In this document: piece after piece, positions 37,646-46,626 of the stretch | Position numbering within the stretch: position 1 is the stretch's first letter | How the letters are laid out: each line of letters starts with the position of its first letter | Assembly: GCF_026241315.1 (NCBI RefSeq) | Contig: NZ_JAPHNA010000001.1 | Coordinates: 62,001 to 126,000 of the forward strand | Origin: Campylobacter sp. MIT 21-1684 | GTDB taxonomy: Bacteria > Campylobacterota > Campylobacteria > Campylobacterales > Campylobacteraceae | DNA length: 64,000 nucleotides | Reading direction: 5' to 3' | Program-made: the position numbers and the translations under genes | The notes under the pieces: model-generated | The model's input: only the letters and a program-made list of their open reading frames with translations | The model's database searches: none | Told to the model about the DNA's origin: nothing

Positions 37646-38467
37646 TTATCTAATTTCCACTTTAGCAGCATTTAATAAGGCTTGGCCTTTTTGATTCATT
37701 ACTTTTTTAAATTCTTCAAATTTAAGTCCATTTTCTATACCTTGTTTTACCTCATTAAAACTAGCCTGTTTTTTTGATTGATAATTTTCTTTTAAAATAA
37801 TATGATAACCAAAATTCGTTTTTACAGGTGTTTTAGTAATTTCACCATTTTTAAGAGCAAAAGCCGCATCTGTAAATGGTTTTACCATAACAGATTGGTC
37901 AAACCAACCTAATTCTCCACCTTGTGCTGCCGAACCTGTGTCAATGGATTTCGCTTTCGCAATTTCGCTAAATTTTGAATCTAAATCTTTACCTTTAAGA
38001 TTTTTCAACTGATTGATAATATTTTTAGCCTCTTTTTCGCTATTCACTAAAATGTGCTTAGCTTGTACTCTTGCAGGCTGTACATATTGCTCTTTGTTTT
38101 TATCATAAAATGCTTTTACTTGAGCAGAATCAACTTTGATCGTATTCAAAATTTTTTCTTGATACACATTTACCAAAATTTCATCTTTTGCACGTTCAAG
38201 CTGTTTAATATAAAGAGGATCTTTATCTAAGTTTTGCTTCTTAGCATCTTCAAAGACAAGTTCTTGTATGATGTATTGCTGAACTAGAGCCTTTTTTTGA
38301 TTGTCAGGTAAATTCCTAAAATCTTGCCCATTGAGCACAGGAGCAAAAAATTCACCTACCTCAGAATCGCTAATATTTTTACCATTAACAGTAGCCACAG
38401 TAGCAGCATTTGCACCTAAAACCGCACCAGCAATAAAAGCAGCTGCAACGAAAGAAATTTTTTTCAT
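37646..38467 (-). CDS. peb4: Peb4/Cbf2, periplasmic SurA-like chaperone and PPIase
   Basis: 273 aa with a Sec signal peptide (MKKISFVAAAFIAGAVLGANA), a chaperone-type N-domain and one parvulin PpiC domain (ARVQAKHILVNSEKEAKNII, then GGELGWFDQSVMVKPFTDA). In C. jejuni Peb4 helps outer-membrane proteins fold and affects adhesion and biofilm. Length equals Cj0596. TATAAT at 38504-38509 (minus) and AAGGAAA before the ATG mark its promoter and start. Confidence 0.95.
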   Translation of the reverse strand: MKKISFVAAAFIAGAVLGANAATVATVNGKNISDSEVGEFFAPVLNGQDFRNLPDNQKKALVQQYIIQELVFEDAKKQNLDKDPLYIKQLERAKDEILVNVYQEKILNTIKVDSAQVKAFYDKNKEQYVQPARVQAKHILVNSEKEAKNIINQLKNLKGKDLDSKFSEIAKAKSIDTGSAAQGGELGWFDQSVMVKPFTDAAFALKNGEITKTPVKTNFGYHIILKENYQSKKQASFNEVKQGIENGLKFEEFKKVMNQKGQALLNAAKVEIR

Positions 38468-38503
38468 TTAGATTTCCTTTGTATTAAAATATCTACAAAA
38501 ATA

Positions 38504-38509
38504 ATTATA
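38504..38509 (-). promoter_or_regulatory. Probable -10 box of peb4-fba
   Basis: TATAAT on the minus strand, 36 bases before the peb4 ATG. It is divergent from nth. Confidence 0.5.
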
Positions 38510-38537
38510 ACTTAACTTGGTTTAAAGCTAATTAATC

Positions 38538-38543
38538 TACAAT
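38538..38543 (+). promoter_or_regulatory. -10 box of nth placed for a leaderless mRNA
   Basis: TACAAT ends only 6 bases before the nth ATG, and no Shine-Dalgarno fits between them. Transcription would start at or next to the A of the ATG. Confidence 0.45.
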
Positions 38544-38549
38544 ACAAAA

Positions 38550-39173
38550 ATGAAAAGAAATTTACAAATAAAAGAACTTTTTTTAAAAAATTACTCCAAA
38601 GCAAAAACGGAATTGCAGTTTTCAAATCTCTACGAGCTTTTAGTGTGTGTAATGCTTTCTGCCCAATGTACAGATAAAAGAGTCAATAGTATCACTCCAA
38701 AACTCTTCGCAGCATATCCAAATATTCAAAGTCTTGCAAAAGCAAAACTAGGAAGTTTAAAAACCTACATTCAAAGTTGCTCTTTCTTTAATAATAAAGC
38801 CTTGAATTTAATAAAAATGGCACAAACTGTCTGTGAAAAATTCTCAGGACAAATTCCTCTTGATGAAAAAAATTTAAAATCTCTAGCAGGAGTTGGACAA
38901 AAAACAGCTCATGTTGTTTTAATAGAATGGTGCGGGGCAAACTATATGGCAGTAGATACACACGTTTTTCGAGTTTCGCACCGACTAGGACTAAGTAAGG
39001 CAAAAACTCCAGAACTTACAGAATTTGACCTCAATACAATTTTCAAAGATAAGCTTAATATTTTACATCAAGCTATGGTACTCTTTGGTCGTTACACTTG
39101 TAAAGCAAGAAATCCTCTTTGTGGAGAGTGTTTCTTGCAACAATTGTGTAAGAGCAAGGATAAAAAGCTTTGA
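38550..39173 (+). CDS. nth: Endonuclease III, base-excision repair glycosylase
   Basis: 207-aa DNA glycosylase/AP lyase for oxidised pyrimidines. The helix-hairpin-helix LAGVGQKTAHVVL carries the catalytic Lys (about residue 118); the catalytic Asp is in AVDTHVFRV. The C-terminal iron-sulphur cluster is formed by CKARNPLCGECFLQQLC. The C-terminus is complete. A 5' leader seems absent (see the -10 box). Equals Cj0595c. Confidence 0.96.
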   Translation: MKRNLQIKELFLKNYSKAKTELQFSNLYELLVCVMLSAQCTDKRVNSITPKLFAAYPNIQSLAKAKLGSLKTYIQSCSFFNNKALNLIKMAQTVCEKFSGQIPLDEKNLKSLAGVGQKTAHVVLIEWCGANYMAVDTHVFRVSHRLGLSKAKTPELTEFDLNTIFKDKLNILHQAMVLFGRYTCKARNPLCGECFLQQLCKSKDKKL

Positions 39174-39219
39174 ATCAAACAAAAATGCGATTTTATGCTT
39201 TCGTTTTAAAAATACAATA

Positions 39220-39837
39220 ATGCTCCTTACTCTACTTTATATCATAGGAATTTCAGCAGAGGGGATGAGTGGAGCCTTAGCTGCAGGCAGACATAAAATG
39301 GATCTCTTTGGAGTAATGTTTATAGCTCTTGTAACTGCCATAGGGGGCGGAAGCATACGAGATATGCTTTTAGGACACTATCCTTTAACTTGGGTGAAAC
39401 ATCCTGAATACATCTTGCTTATTTGTTTTTGCGCCCTTTTTGCAACACGTATTCCAAAAATAGTAAGCAAACTTGAAAGCTTTTTTTTAACTCTTGATGC
39501 TATAGGACTTGTTGTTTTTAGTATTTTAGGTGCGCAAGTCGCAATCGAACAAAAACACGGTTTTATTATTGCCACAGTTGCTGCTGTAATTACAGGGGTT
39601 TTTGGTGGAATTTTACGCGATATTTTTTGTATGAGAATCCCTCTTGTCTTCCAAAAAGAAATTTATGCAGGTGTCGCACTTATTGCAGGAGGGCTTTACT
39701 ATGGCTTAATAGTATGGTTTGAATTCAATGTATTCTTTTGTACTCTTACTACTCTTTTGATTGGAGTGGGTATAAGACTTTTGGCTCTCAAATATCAATG
39801 GTCGTTACCTATTTTTTCATATAATGAAGAAAAATAA
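39220..39837 (+). CDS. TRIC/UPF0126-family membrane protein (YicG-like)
   Basis: 205 aa with seven hydrophobic segments arranged as two repeats, each with GG-rich turns (ALVTAIGGGSIRDMLLG and VITGVFGGILRDIFC), the hallmark of this family. Bacterial members have been linked to glycine transport and to cation channels (TRIC fold); the substrate here is unknown. The frame is open back into nth (39025), but the family N-terminus is MLLTLLYIIGISAEGMSGAL, so I use 39220. No strong ribosome binding site is present. Confidence 0.82.
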   Translation: MLLTLLYIIGISAEGMSGALAAGRHKMDLFGVMFIALVTAIGGGSIRDMLLGHYPLTWVKHPEYILLICFCALFATRIPKIVSKLESFFLTLDAIGLVVFSILGAQVAIEQKHGFIIATVAAVITGVFGGILRDIFCMRIPLVFQKEIYAGVALIAGGLYYGLIVWFEFNVFFCTLTTLLIGVGIRLLALKYQWSLPIFSYNEEK

Positions 39838-39855
39838 TAAAGTTTTAAAATGTGC

Positions 39856-39861
39856 TATAAT
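39856..39861 (+). promoter_or_regulatory. Extended -10 box of the small lipoprotein gene
   Basis: TGTGCTATAAT, a TATAAT with upstream TGTGC, 33 bases before the lipoprotein ATG; ribosome binding site AAGGAA. Confidence 0.6.
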
Positions 39862-39894
39862 TTCTCTCATTAGGATAGAACAAGGAAATGAAAA

Positions 39895-40104
39895 ATGAAA
39901 GTGCAATTTTTTATCTTAGGTTTTTTACTTCTTTTTTTAAATGCTTGTGAACAAACTAAAAGCGTACAATACTATCAAGAACACCCAGAAGAAGCTAAAG
40001 AAAGATCTTTAGAATGTCGGGATAAAGCTATTATTTCACAAGACTGTATTAATGCCTATACGGTAGGATTTCCTAAAGATGAGGATGAGACAGAAGAAGA
40101 ATGA
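39895..40104 (+). CDS. EexN-like small lipoprotein
   Basis: 69 aa with a lipoprotein signal (FLLLFLNAC, Cys at residue 18). The mature part has the pattern QYYQEHPEEAKERSLECR followed by DCINAY, which I recognise from EexN-family lipoproteins, named for entry exclusion on conjugative plasmids. Chromosomal members are common in Campylobacter and have no proven exclusion role. It has its own promoter and no conjugation gene nearby. Confidence 0.75.
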   Translation: MKVQFFILGFLLLFLNACEQTKSVQYYQEHPEEAKERSLECRDKAIISQDCINAYTVGFPKDEDETEEE

Positions 40105-40118
40105 TTTTTGGTTTTAAA

Positions 40119-40823
40119 CTATTTAAATGCTATAAAACTCTCAAAATTTGCCCATTTAAAAATACTTTCAATCTTTCTAAAGCCTGCTTTTTGAAGTAAA
40201 GCGATATTTTCTTTCTCACTATACGGAATAAGCACATTCTCCAAAGCTTCTCTTTTTCTAGCTATTTCAAGACTTGAATAGCCCTGTTTTTGTTTGTATT
40301 CAGTATAAATTTCTATCATATTTTTTGCTAAAAGGGGATCTTCATAAAGTATCTTTTCACTCAACAAAAAAATGCCATCTTTATTTAAATTATCATAAAT
40401 CTTATCCACAACACTTTGTCTTTGCAGCGGTCTAACAAACTGCAAGGTATAATTTGCCACAAAAACATCACAAGAAAAAAAGTTAAAATTTTCTAAAGCC
40501 TGTTCAAAAAAAGTGATCTTTAAACCACAAGCTTTGCTTTTAGTCTGGGCAAGCTCGAGCATAGAATGAGAATTATCAATCCCATAGAATTCAAAATCTT
40601 TTCTTAAATTGGCTAAATACAATAAAAAATTTGCACTTGCACAACCCAAATCACAAATTTTTGCATTCTTAACTACGAGTTTAGAAAGCAAATCGGCACA
40701 AATTGCTAAACTTTCTTTATAATAAGGCACAGAACGTACTACCATATCATCAAAAACATTTGCGACATTCTCATCAAATTCAAACTGCTTGTTTTGTGCT
40801 TGCTTAAAAAGTTCATCTTTCAT
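40119..40823 (-). CDS. cmoA: CmoA-like carboxy-SAM synthase
   Basis: 234-aa SAM-binding protein (motif I CDLGCASANFLLYLA near residue 57). CmoA converts SAM and prephenate to carboxy-SAM for cmo5U34 in tRNA wobble positions; matches include VFDDMVVRSVPYY at the N-terminus and ANYTLQFVRPLQR. A TTG at 40826 is also in frame; ATG at 40823 with AAGGAAAG upstream is preferred. The partner CmoB is not in the window. Overlaps ribF by 11 bases. Confidence 0.85.
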   Translation of the reverse strand: MKDELFKQAQNKQFEFDENVANVFDDMVVRSVPYYKESLAICADLLSKLVVKNAKICDLGCASANFLLYLANLRKDFEFYGIDNSHSMLELAQTKSKACGLKITFFEQALENFNFFSCDVFVANYTLQFVRPLQRQSVVDKIYDNLNKDGIFLLSEKILYEDPLLAKNMIEIYTEYKQKQGYSSLEIARKREALENVLIPYSEKENIALLQKAGFRKIESIFKWANFESFIAFK

Positions 40824-41667
40824 CAACTTTCCTTAAGATTTCTCTAGCACAGGCAATATCTTTTATTATCTGTTTTTTTAAAAGCATAAAATCATCAAAA
40901 TGTTGATTTGATCTTATAAATGCGATAAATTGAAGCTCTATATGTTCTGCAACATCAAGTTTTTCATTAAAATCTTCTATAATATGACTTTCCACAGCAA
41001 AATGTGAATCGCTTGAACGAAATCCTATAAAACTTACACTTTTATACATTTTTTCCTTAATCTTGCTGAAAGTAGCATACACTCCATTTTGAGGTAAAAA
41101 ATACTCACTACAATCTAAATTCAAAGTCGCAAAAAGTTCCTTTGAACCTATACCTTGCCCTTTTACTAACTCTCCTTTGATAGCATAAGCTCTCCCTAAA
41201 AATTGTTTTGCTTTATCAAACTTAGCCTGATATAACAATTCTTTAATCAAACTTGTATGTACTCCTATGCCATCAAGTTTAAACTCTGAAACCACAGTCG
41301 TTTTTATCCCACTTAAATTTTGTATATCTTCTGCTAAATACTTCCTATCCTTACCAAAACAAAAATCATATCCAACAATGATATGCTGTATTTTATTAAA
41401 AGTATTTTTTAAGGCTGATAAAAATTCTTTTCCATCTAAATTTTTTATTGCGTCAAAATCAAGCTCTATAACCTCTTTTTTACTTAAAAGAACTTTATCA
41501 TTATAGGTGCAAAGCTTTCTTTGATTTTTGAATTTATCAATTACTAAAAGTGCTCCATTTGTATCCAAATATTCTATAAGCTTGAAATGTCCTAAATGAA
41601 GTCCATCAAAACACCCTATAGCAAGAGAAGAAAAATCATTTTTTATAGTGGTAGAAATATTCAACAT
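40813..41667 (-). CDS. ribF: RibF, riboflavin kinase / FMN adenylyltransferase
   Basis: 284-aa bifunctional enzyme that makes FMN and FAD. The N-terminal adenylyltransferase domain has AIGCFDGLHLGHFKLI (nucleotidyltransferase G-(F/H)-H motif) and GYDFCFGKDRK; the C-terminal kinase domain has GQGIGSKELFATLNL and HIIEDFNEKL. Slightly shorter than E. coli RibF (313 aa). Overlaps tlyA by 32 bases. Confidence 0.92.
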   Translation of the reverse strand: MLNISTTIKNDFSSLAIGCFDGLHLGHFKLIEYLDTNGALLVIDKFKNQRKLCTYNDKVLLSKKEVIELDFDAIKNLDGKEFLSALKNTFNKIQHIIVGYDFCFGKDRKYLAEDIQNLSGIKTTVVSEFKLDGIGVHTSLIKELLYQAKFDKAKQFLGRAYAIKGELVKGQGIGSKELFATLNLDCSEYFLPQNGVYATFSKIKEKMYKSVSFIGFRSSDSHFAVESHIIEDFNEKLDVAEHIELQFIAFIRSNQHFDDFMLLKKQIIKDIACAREILRKVDER

Positions 41668-42394
41668 TTCCTTCTTTTCCTTTTATGCTTGATTCTGTGG
41701 AATTTTGCAAAATCCATCCAAGCTTCCCACACGATTTCTCAAATTTTTTTCTTGCTTGCTGCACAGCTTTTTCATCTAAAACAACTCCTTTTTTATTTCT
41801 TTTTGCTTCCCTACCGACTTCAAATTGAGGTTTAAAAAGCAAAACTATGTCGCAAAGTGCCAAGTTATCAATGCAAACTAGTAAATTTTGCAATGAAATA
41901 AAACTCACATCAACAGTAACACAATCAAACTTTGTATCACTTTTAAACACTCTTATATCAGTATTTTCAAACAACTTTACGCGTTTGTCCTGCCTTAACA
42001 GACTGTGAAGTTGTCCTTGTCCAACATCTAAAGCACTGACAGATCGTACGTTATTTTCAAGCAAAACCTGCACAAATCCCCCAGTGCTTGAACCTATATC
42101 AAGACAGGTTTTTTCTTGAAGCTTAATATTCAAGTTGCAAAGAAAATTCTTAAGTTTTAAAGCCCCACGACTTACATACACTGTATTGAAAAGCTCTAAA
42201 TTCAAATTCTTCATACGCAAAAGCTCTTCATCGCTTAAACTTGACAGATGAAAAGTATTTCGTGCATATTGACTTACATCAAAAGCGGCTTTAAAAAAGC
42301 TCTTATTAAGCATAACTTCTTCTTTTTGTATCAACTCTAAAGCTTTATTTCTACTTATTCGCAAGGTTTTTGCAACAAAAAGATCATAACGCAT
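41636..42394 (-). CDS. tlyA: TlyA, 16S/23S rRNA 2'-O-methyltransferase
   Basis: 252 aa: an N-terminal S4 RNA-binding domain (LRISRNKALELIQKEEVMLN) and a C-terminal FtsJ/RrmJ methyltransferase domain (CLDIGSSTGGFVQVLLE; LLFKPQFEVGR). TlyA methylates C1409 and/or C1920 and in other bacteria sensitises to capreomycin. The frame is open to 42430, but TlyA proteins start MR-DLF; here MRYDLFVAK begins at 42394. Neither start has a good ribosome binding site. Equals Cj0588. Confidence 0.93.
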   Translation of the reverse strand: MRYDLFVAKTLRISRNKALELIQKEEVMLNKSFFKAAFDVSQYARNTFHLSSLSDEELLRMKNLNLELFNTVYVSRGALKLKNFLCNLNIKLQEKTCLDIGSSTGGFVQVLLENNVRSVSALDVGQGQLHSLLRQDKRVKLFENTDIRVFKSDTKFDCVTVDVSFISLQNLLVCIDNLALCDIVLLFKPQFEVGREAKRNKKGVVLDEKAVQQARKKFEKSCGKLGWILQNSTESSIKGKEGNVEYFYHYKK

Positions 42395-44336
42395 CATCAA
42401 ATCGTATGAGTTTTTTAAACTCGTTTTCATTCAAACACACAAGACCTAGATCTTTAGCTTTTTGAAGTTTTGTTCCTGCTCCTTCACCGCAAACCACAAA
42501 ATCTGTTTTTTTAGAAAGAGATGAATTAACTATACCGCCAAGTTCTTCTATTAAAAGTTTGATCTTATCACGTGAGAGCCACAGAGTACCTGTGATGACA
42601 AAACTTTTTCCAAAAAGTACCCCCGTTTGTGCAAGTGTATGTGGAATTTGTATATGCAAAAGAGTATAAAAATTTTCTATCCTCTCTAAATTAATACGTA
42701 CAAATTCACTCAAGCTCATAGCCATTTGCTCACCGAAACCTTCCAAATTCCGATAGCTTTCTAAATCCTGCTTATACCACTCTTTACCAAAAGCAAAGGC
42801 AAGTTTTTTCGCAGCAACCTCTCCGATATGTTCTATACCTAAAGAAGTAATAAAACGCCAAAGCTCGCAAGTTCTTGCATCTTGTATGGCATTAAGCAGA
42901 TTGTTAATTTTCTTTGCTTTAAAACCCTCTAAATTTTCAAAATCACTAAATTGTAAAGCAAAAATACTCTCCAAACTAGTAATTTTTTTCTCTCTCAATA
43001 AAAGCTCTACTATATTCTCACCAAGCCCATCAATATTAAGGCATTTCTTTGAAACAAAATGGATAATAGAATTTGCAAGCCTTGCTTCACAATCAATATT
43101 TTGACACTTTATCAACACTCCTTCATCAAGAAGTTCATATCCACAAACCGGACATAATGTTGGTCTTTCTATATCAAATTCTAAACCCTCTCTTCTGTCT
43201 TTAAAAACATTCGTAATTTTAGGGATAACATCACCACTTCGTATAACAGCAACTGAGTCATTTATTTTCAATCCAAGTCTCTTTATTTCGTCAAAATTAT
43301 GTAAACTTGCTGATTTTACTACTACTCCATCCAAATTTACAGGTTCTAAAACAGCCACAGGAGTAAGCACCCCTGTGCGACCAACCTGCACGTTTATCCC
43401 TCTTAAATACGTAGTCTTTTCTAAAGCCGGAAATTTAAAAGCTACCATAAATTTTGGAAACTTCACTGTATAACCTAACTCTTCACAAACATTTCTATCA
43501 TCAATACGTACAACCATTCCATCCATCATCATAGGTTTGCAATCTCTTAAAGCTACAAGCTCTTTATACGCTCTTACAACCTCATCGATATTCAAACAAA
43601 GTCTTACAAAATTATCTTTTAAAAAACCAAGCTCACGTATAAAATCCATAACTTGACTGTGCTTTTTAAGTTCAAGTGTATTCTCACCCACCCCCCAAGG
43701 ATAAAATTTTAAATTCCTTTCGCGAGTAATGCTTGTATCAAGCTGTCTTAGACTGCCACTTGCTGCATTACGAGGATTAGCAAAAGGTGGGTATCCAAGC
43801 TCTTTTCTCTTTTCATTAAGAAGTTCAAAATCATCTTTTAAAATGACAACCTCTCCACGAATTTCTATTTTTCCTTTATAAGCTAAGGTTTTGGGTATAT
43901 TATCAATCTCTAAAACATTGAAAGTAATATCCTCGCCGATTTCACCATCACCACGTGTCGCACCGCTTATAAGTCTGCCCTCATCATAAAGCAAATTCAG
44001 ACTCGCTCCATCAAATTTTGCTTCAATAAAAAAGCCTTTTTCACATTTAACTCTTTTGCTCCAAGCTCTCAATTCCTCCTCATTAAAAACATCTTCCATA
44101 GACCACATCTTACTCAAATGAGCTTTTTTTTTAAATTCACTTTGTATATGAGCAGCAACCTTTTGTGTAGGAGAATCAGAACAAATATTTTGGACATTTT
44201 TTTCTTCAAATTCACGTAAAGCTCTTAAAAGCTTATCGTATTCCTCATCACTTGCTAAAGGAGAATCCTTTTCATAATAAGCCCTAGCCCACGAATTTGC
44301 TAAAGCTACCTTTTGTAAATATTCTTCTAAAGTCAT
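42384..44336 (-). CDS. ligA: LigA, NAD-dependent DNA ligase
   Basis: 650 aa. The adenylation lysine is in EAKFDGASLNLLY near residue 110; the zinc finger (CPVCGYELL, then CQNIDCEARLANS) near 390-415; helix-hairpin-helix repeats near 430-540; and a BRCT domain at the C-terminus (GKSFVITGTLWLSRDKIK). It seals nicks in replication and repair. A run of six G's (43691-43696, minus sense) is in-frame and probably stable. Confidence 0.97.
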   Translation of the reverse strand: MTLEEYLQKVALANSWARAYYEKDSPLASDEEYDKLLRALREFEEKNVQNICSDSPTQKVAAHIQSEFKKKAHLSKMWSMEDVFNEEELRAWSKRVKCEKGFFIEAKFDGASLNLLYDEGRLISGATRGDGEIGEDITFNVLEIDNIPKTLAYKGKIEIRGEVVILKDDFELLNEKRKELGYPPFANPRNAASGSLRQLDTSITRERNLKFYPWGVGENTLELKKHSQVMDFIRELGFLKDNFVRLCLNIDEVVRAYKELVALRDCKPMMMDGMVVRIDDRNVCEELGYTVKFPKFMVAFKFPALEKTTYLRGINVQVGRTGVLTPVAVLEPVNLDGVVVKSASLHNFDEIKRLGLKINDSVAVIRSGDVIPKITNVFKDRREGLEFDIERPTLCPVCGYELLDEGVLIKCQNIDCEARLANSIIHFVSKKCLNIDGLGENIVELLLREKKITSLESIFALQFSDFENLEGFKAKKINNLLNAIQDARTCELWRFITSLGIEHIGEVAAKKLAFAFGKEWYKQDLESYRNLEGFGEQMAMSLSEFVRINLERIENFYTLLHIQIPHTLAQTGVLFGKSFVITGTLWLSRDKIKLLIEELGGIVNSSLSKKTDFVVCGEGAGTKLQKAKDLGLVCLNENEFKKLIRFDDAL

Positions 44337-45475
44337 ATTCCTACCTCTTGCATAGCTTGTTGAAGTGAAAAAAGCTGCCTGTGTTCATACAAATCATGAA
44401 CCCTTAAAATACTTGCCCCATTTTCAAAAGCCTGTAAATGTAAATACAAACTTCCTGCTAAACGTTGCTCGACCTCACTTGCAAAAAAAGCATTTATCAC
44501 ACTTTTACGACTTGCTCCCACAAGCAAAGGTTTGCCAAAATGCAGAAAATGTCCCAAATGTTTTATAAGTAAAAGATTATGATCCGCACTCTTACCAAAA
44601 CCTATACCTACATCTAAAATACTCTCTTTAACTCCATAGTATTTCAAAATTTCAAGTTTTTGAGTAAAAAAAACATCAAGTTCTGTAAATAAATCTTCAT
44701 AGTGTGGATTATTTTGCATAGTTTCGGGGCTACCTTGTATATGCATTAAACAATATTTTGCATTATATTTTGCAGCAAGTTTTGCAATGTTTTCATTTTT
44801 TAAACCGCTAATATCATTAATACAACCAAAACCTCTATCTAAAGCAAATTCTAAGCAGTACTCATCAAAACTATCAAGACTAAAACAGGTTTTTTCGTAA
44901 TATTTTTTTTCATAGATAATATTAAGACAAGTTTTTAATCTCCTCATCTCCTCCTCCATTCCGCAGTAGCGACTCCCTGGACGGGAACTTACAGCGCCAA
45001 TATCAATAAATTCGGGCTGAAATTCTAAAAGTTCATTCAATCTTTTCTCAAAATCTTTTTCATTAACCCTTGAAGCTAAATGAAAGCTGTCTTCATTAAT
45101 ATTTAAAACAGCCATTAATTGAGCTTTCTTTGGCTGTATAATTTCTTTTTTTAAAAACAGAGCAAGCTGTTTTAAACCAAAATCTTGCATACTCTCTTTT
45201 TGTATTAGCTTTTCTAACTGCTCCTTAGTTGCCATAAGTAAAGCATTAGAAAAAGAAACATTAGCACAAATGACTTCTTTGTGTGTTACAAGTTCAGCAC
45301 CAACTCTTAAAGCGTCTTGTTTTAAAATATTTGCTGCTGGAGCGCTAATATCTTTAAGAAAAATAAATTGCAAAGCACTTTTTTTACTCATAATTTTTTG
45401 TCCGACTGTATGCGGAGAAATCACAGAGCAAAGCTTTTGAAAATCAGTGTTTGGATTTAATCTAAAGCAAGTCAT
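44333..45475 (-). CDS. folP: FolP, dihydropteroate synthase
   Basis: 380 aa, about 100 residues longer than typical FolP because of an N-terminal extension (residues about 1-115) of unknown role, seen also in C. jejuni. The TIM-barrel core begins LMAVLNINEDSF, then FIDIGAVSSRPGS, CLMHIQGSPETMQ, DVGIGFGKSADHN and LVGASRKS, the pterin- and sulfonamide-binding segments. It joins pABA to the pterin in folate synthesis. Overlaps ligA and holB by 4 bases each. Confidence 0.93.
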   Translation of the reverse strand: MTCFRLNPNTDFQKLCSVISPHTVGQKIMSKKSALQFIFLKDISAPAANILKQDALRVGAELVTHKEVICANVSFSNALLMATKEQLEKLIQKESMQDFGLKQLALFLKKEIIQPKKAQLMAVLNINEDSFHLASRVNEKDFEKRLNELLEFQPEFIDIGAVSSRPGSRYCGMEEEMRRLKTCLNIIYEKKYYEKTCFSLDSFDEYCLEFALDRGFGCINDISGLKNENIAKLAAKYNAKYCLMHIQGSPETMQNNPHYEDLFTELDVFFTQKLEILKYYGVKESILDVGIGFGKSADHNLLLIKHLGHFLHFGKPLLVGASRKSVINAFFASEVEQRLAGSLYLHLQAFENGASILRVHDLYEHRQLFSLQQAMQEVGI

Positions 45476-46083
45476 TTTTCTTTTGTATAAAAATTCAAAA
45501 GAAGTGAAGCTAAAAGCACTCCACTTTTACAATTAAGTCCTGCAAGCTCATATGCTTCATAAAAAAACTCAAGCTCTCTTGCATTAAAATCCTTAAGCTG
45601 CATACTTTGTTGTGCCAAAAGTGAAATTGTATCCATAAGTTCATTTTTATCTAAATTTTCATTTTCTCTTAAAAACTCAAAAAGAGTTTGAAGATCAAGC
45701 CTCTTTAGATCAAAATTTAAAACTCTTTTTTGTTTCTGACTTTTTATTCTTTCGCATACTAAACGGGATTTGATTGTAGGCAAAAGTAAATTTTTTGATG
45801 GAACAACTAAAAGGAATTTAATATTTCGTGGCGGCTCTTCTAAAAGCTTAAGTAAAAAATTTTGTGCTTCATTTTTATACAAATAAGCCATCATAATGAT
45901 AATTTTCTCACTTGATTCTGCTATATAGCTTTCTCTCTCCACAGCCCTTGCATCTTCAATCAGAAATTCATTTGCAGGATTTTTTGGGATAAAACGTAAA
46001 GAATTAACAGAAAATTCTTGTACCATCATAGTTCGCACAGCTTCAAAATCATCACTAACAACAATTTTACTCCGAAAAGTCAT
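45472..46083 (-). CDS. holB: DNA polymerase III delta'-like subunit (HolB)
   Basis: 203 aa, a short clamp-loader-like protein. Best marks are FLIEDARAVERESYIAESSEKI and FLLKLLEEPPRNIKFLLV, the AAA+ region around the sensor 1 helix (EEPP) of delta'. The N-terminal nucleotide-binding motifs are absent, which fits the non-ATPase role of delta' and the small size of epsilonproteobacterial versions (Cj0584). Lies between hobA and folP. Confidence 0.8.
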   Translation of the reverse strand: MTFRSKIVVSDDFEAVRTMMVQEFSVNSLRFIPKNPANEFLIEDARAVERESYIAESSEKIIIMMAYLYKNEAQNFLLKLLEEPPRNIKFLLVVPSKNLLLPTIKSRLVCERIKSQKQKRVLNFDLKRLDLQTLFEFLRENENLDKNELMDTISLLAQQSMQLKDFNARELEFFYEAYELAGLNCKSGVLLASLLLNFYTKEK

Positions 46084-46092
46084 TAAAACCCT

Positions 46093-46626
46093 TTAAATGC
46101 TCACTTTAGAAAACAAAATAGCATCTAAACTCATATCAAAAAGTTTATAAAGAGTAATAAGCTTAGCGTCTAAATCTTTGTCTTTAGAATTAAGATAAAA
46201 GCTATTTTGCAGCTGTTCATCAAAAAGCCAAAGCAAACTTTCATTTTTTGATTTTGCAATTTGAGCTTTCTGATCTGAAGCACTTCCTATATAAAAATAT
46301 ACAAAACCATTTGGAAAACTTAATTCCAATAAATCATTCACCAAAGCTATATCTTCAACACTTTGTACTTTCTTTCGACAAAGGCAGTTAAAAGAAACAA
46401 AAGGCAACATAGGTCTCATTGCTTTAGAATTAATATTTTTTAGAAAATACTCCTCATACCAAGTCCTTTGCTCATCGCACATCAAAATAAAAGTGCGTCC
46501 CTCTAAAAGATATTTCAATCTTGCTGCTATTAAAGGGGTCCATTCGAGCCTACGACTTTCTATCCAAGCCATAAAAGTTCCGCCATTTCTAATGTTTTCT
46601 AAGGTCCAACCAAGAAAATCGCTCAT
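46093..46626 (-). CDS. hobA: HobA, DnaA-binding replication initiation factor
   Basis: 177-aa protein found in Helicobacter and Campylobacter, a structural relative of DiaA that binds DnaA domain I and promotes assembly on oriC. N-terminus SDFLGWTLENIRNGGTFMAWIE and MCDEQRTWYEEYFL agree with the family as I know it (HP1230, Cj0583). It overlaps lysC by one base and precedes holB by 9 bases, giving a small replication cluster inside a mixed operon. Confidence 0.85.
   Translation of the reverse strand: MSDFLGWTLENIRNGGTFMAWIESRRLEWTPLIAARLKYLLEGRTFILMCDEQRTWYEEYFLKNINSKAMRPMLPFVSFNCLCRKKVQSVEDIALVNDLLELSFPNGFVYFYIGSASDQKAQIAKSKNESLLWLFDEQLQNSFYLNSKDKDLDAKLITLYKLFDMSLDAILFSKVSI

Noticed and set aside
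39025-39219. Start of the TRIC-family gene inside nth
   Set aside because: The extension is not membrane-like and reads through nth in another frame; the family N-terminus starts at 39220.
42395-42430. TlyA start at 42430
   Set aside because: Adds 12 residues not typical of TlyA, whose N-terminus is MR-DLF; no better ribosome binding site.
43691-43696. C6 run (G6 in ligA sense) as a phase-variable tract
   Set aside because: Too short for frequent slippage, in an essential gene, and in frame.
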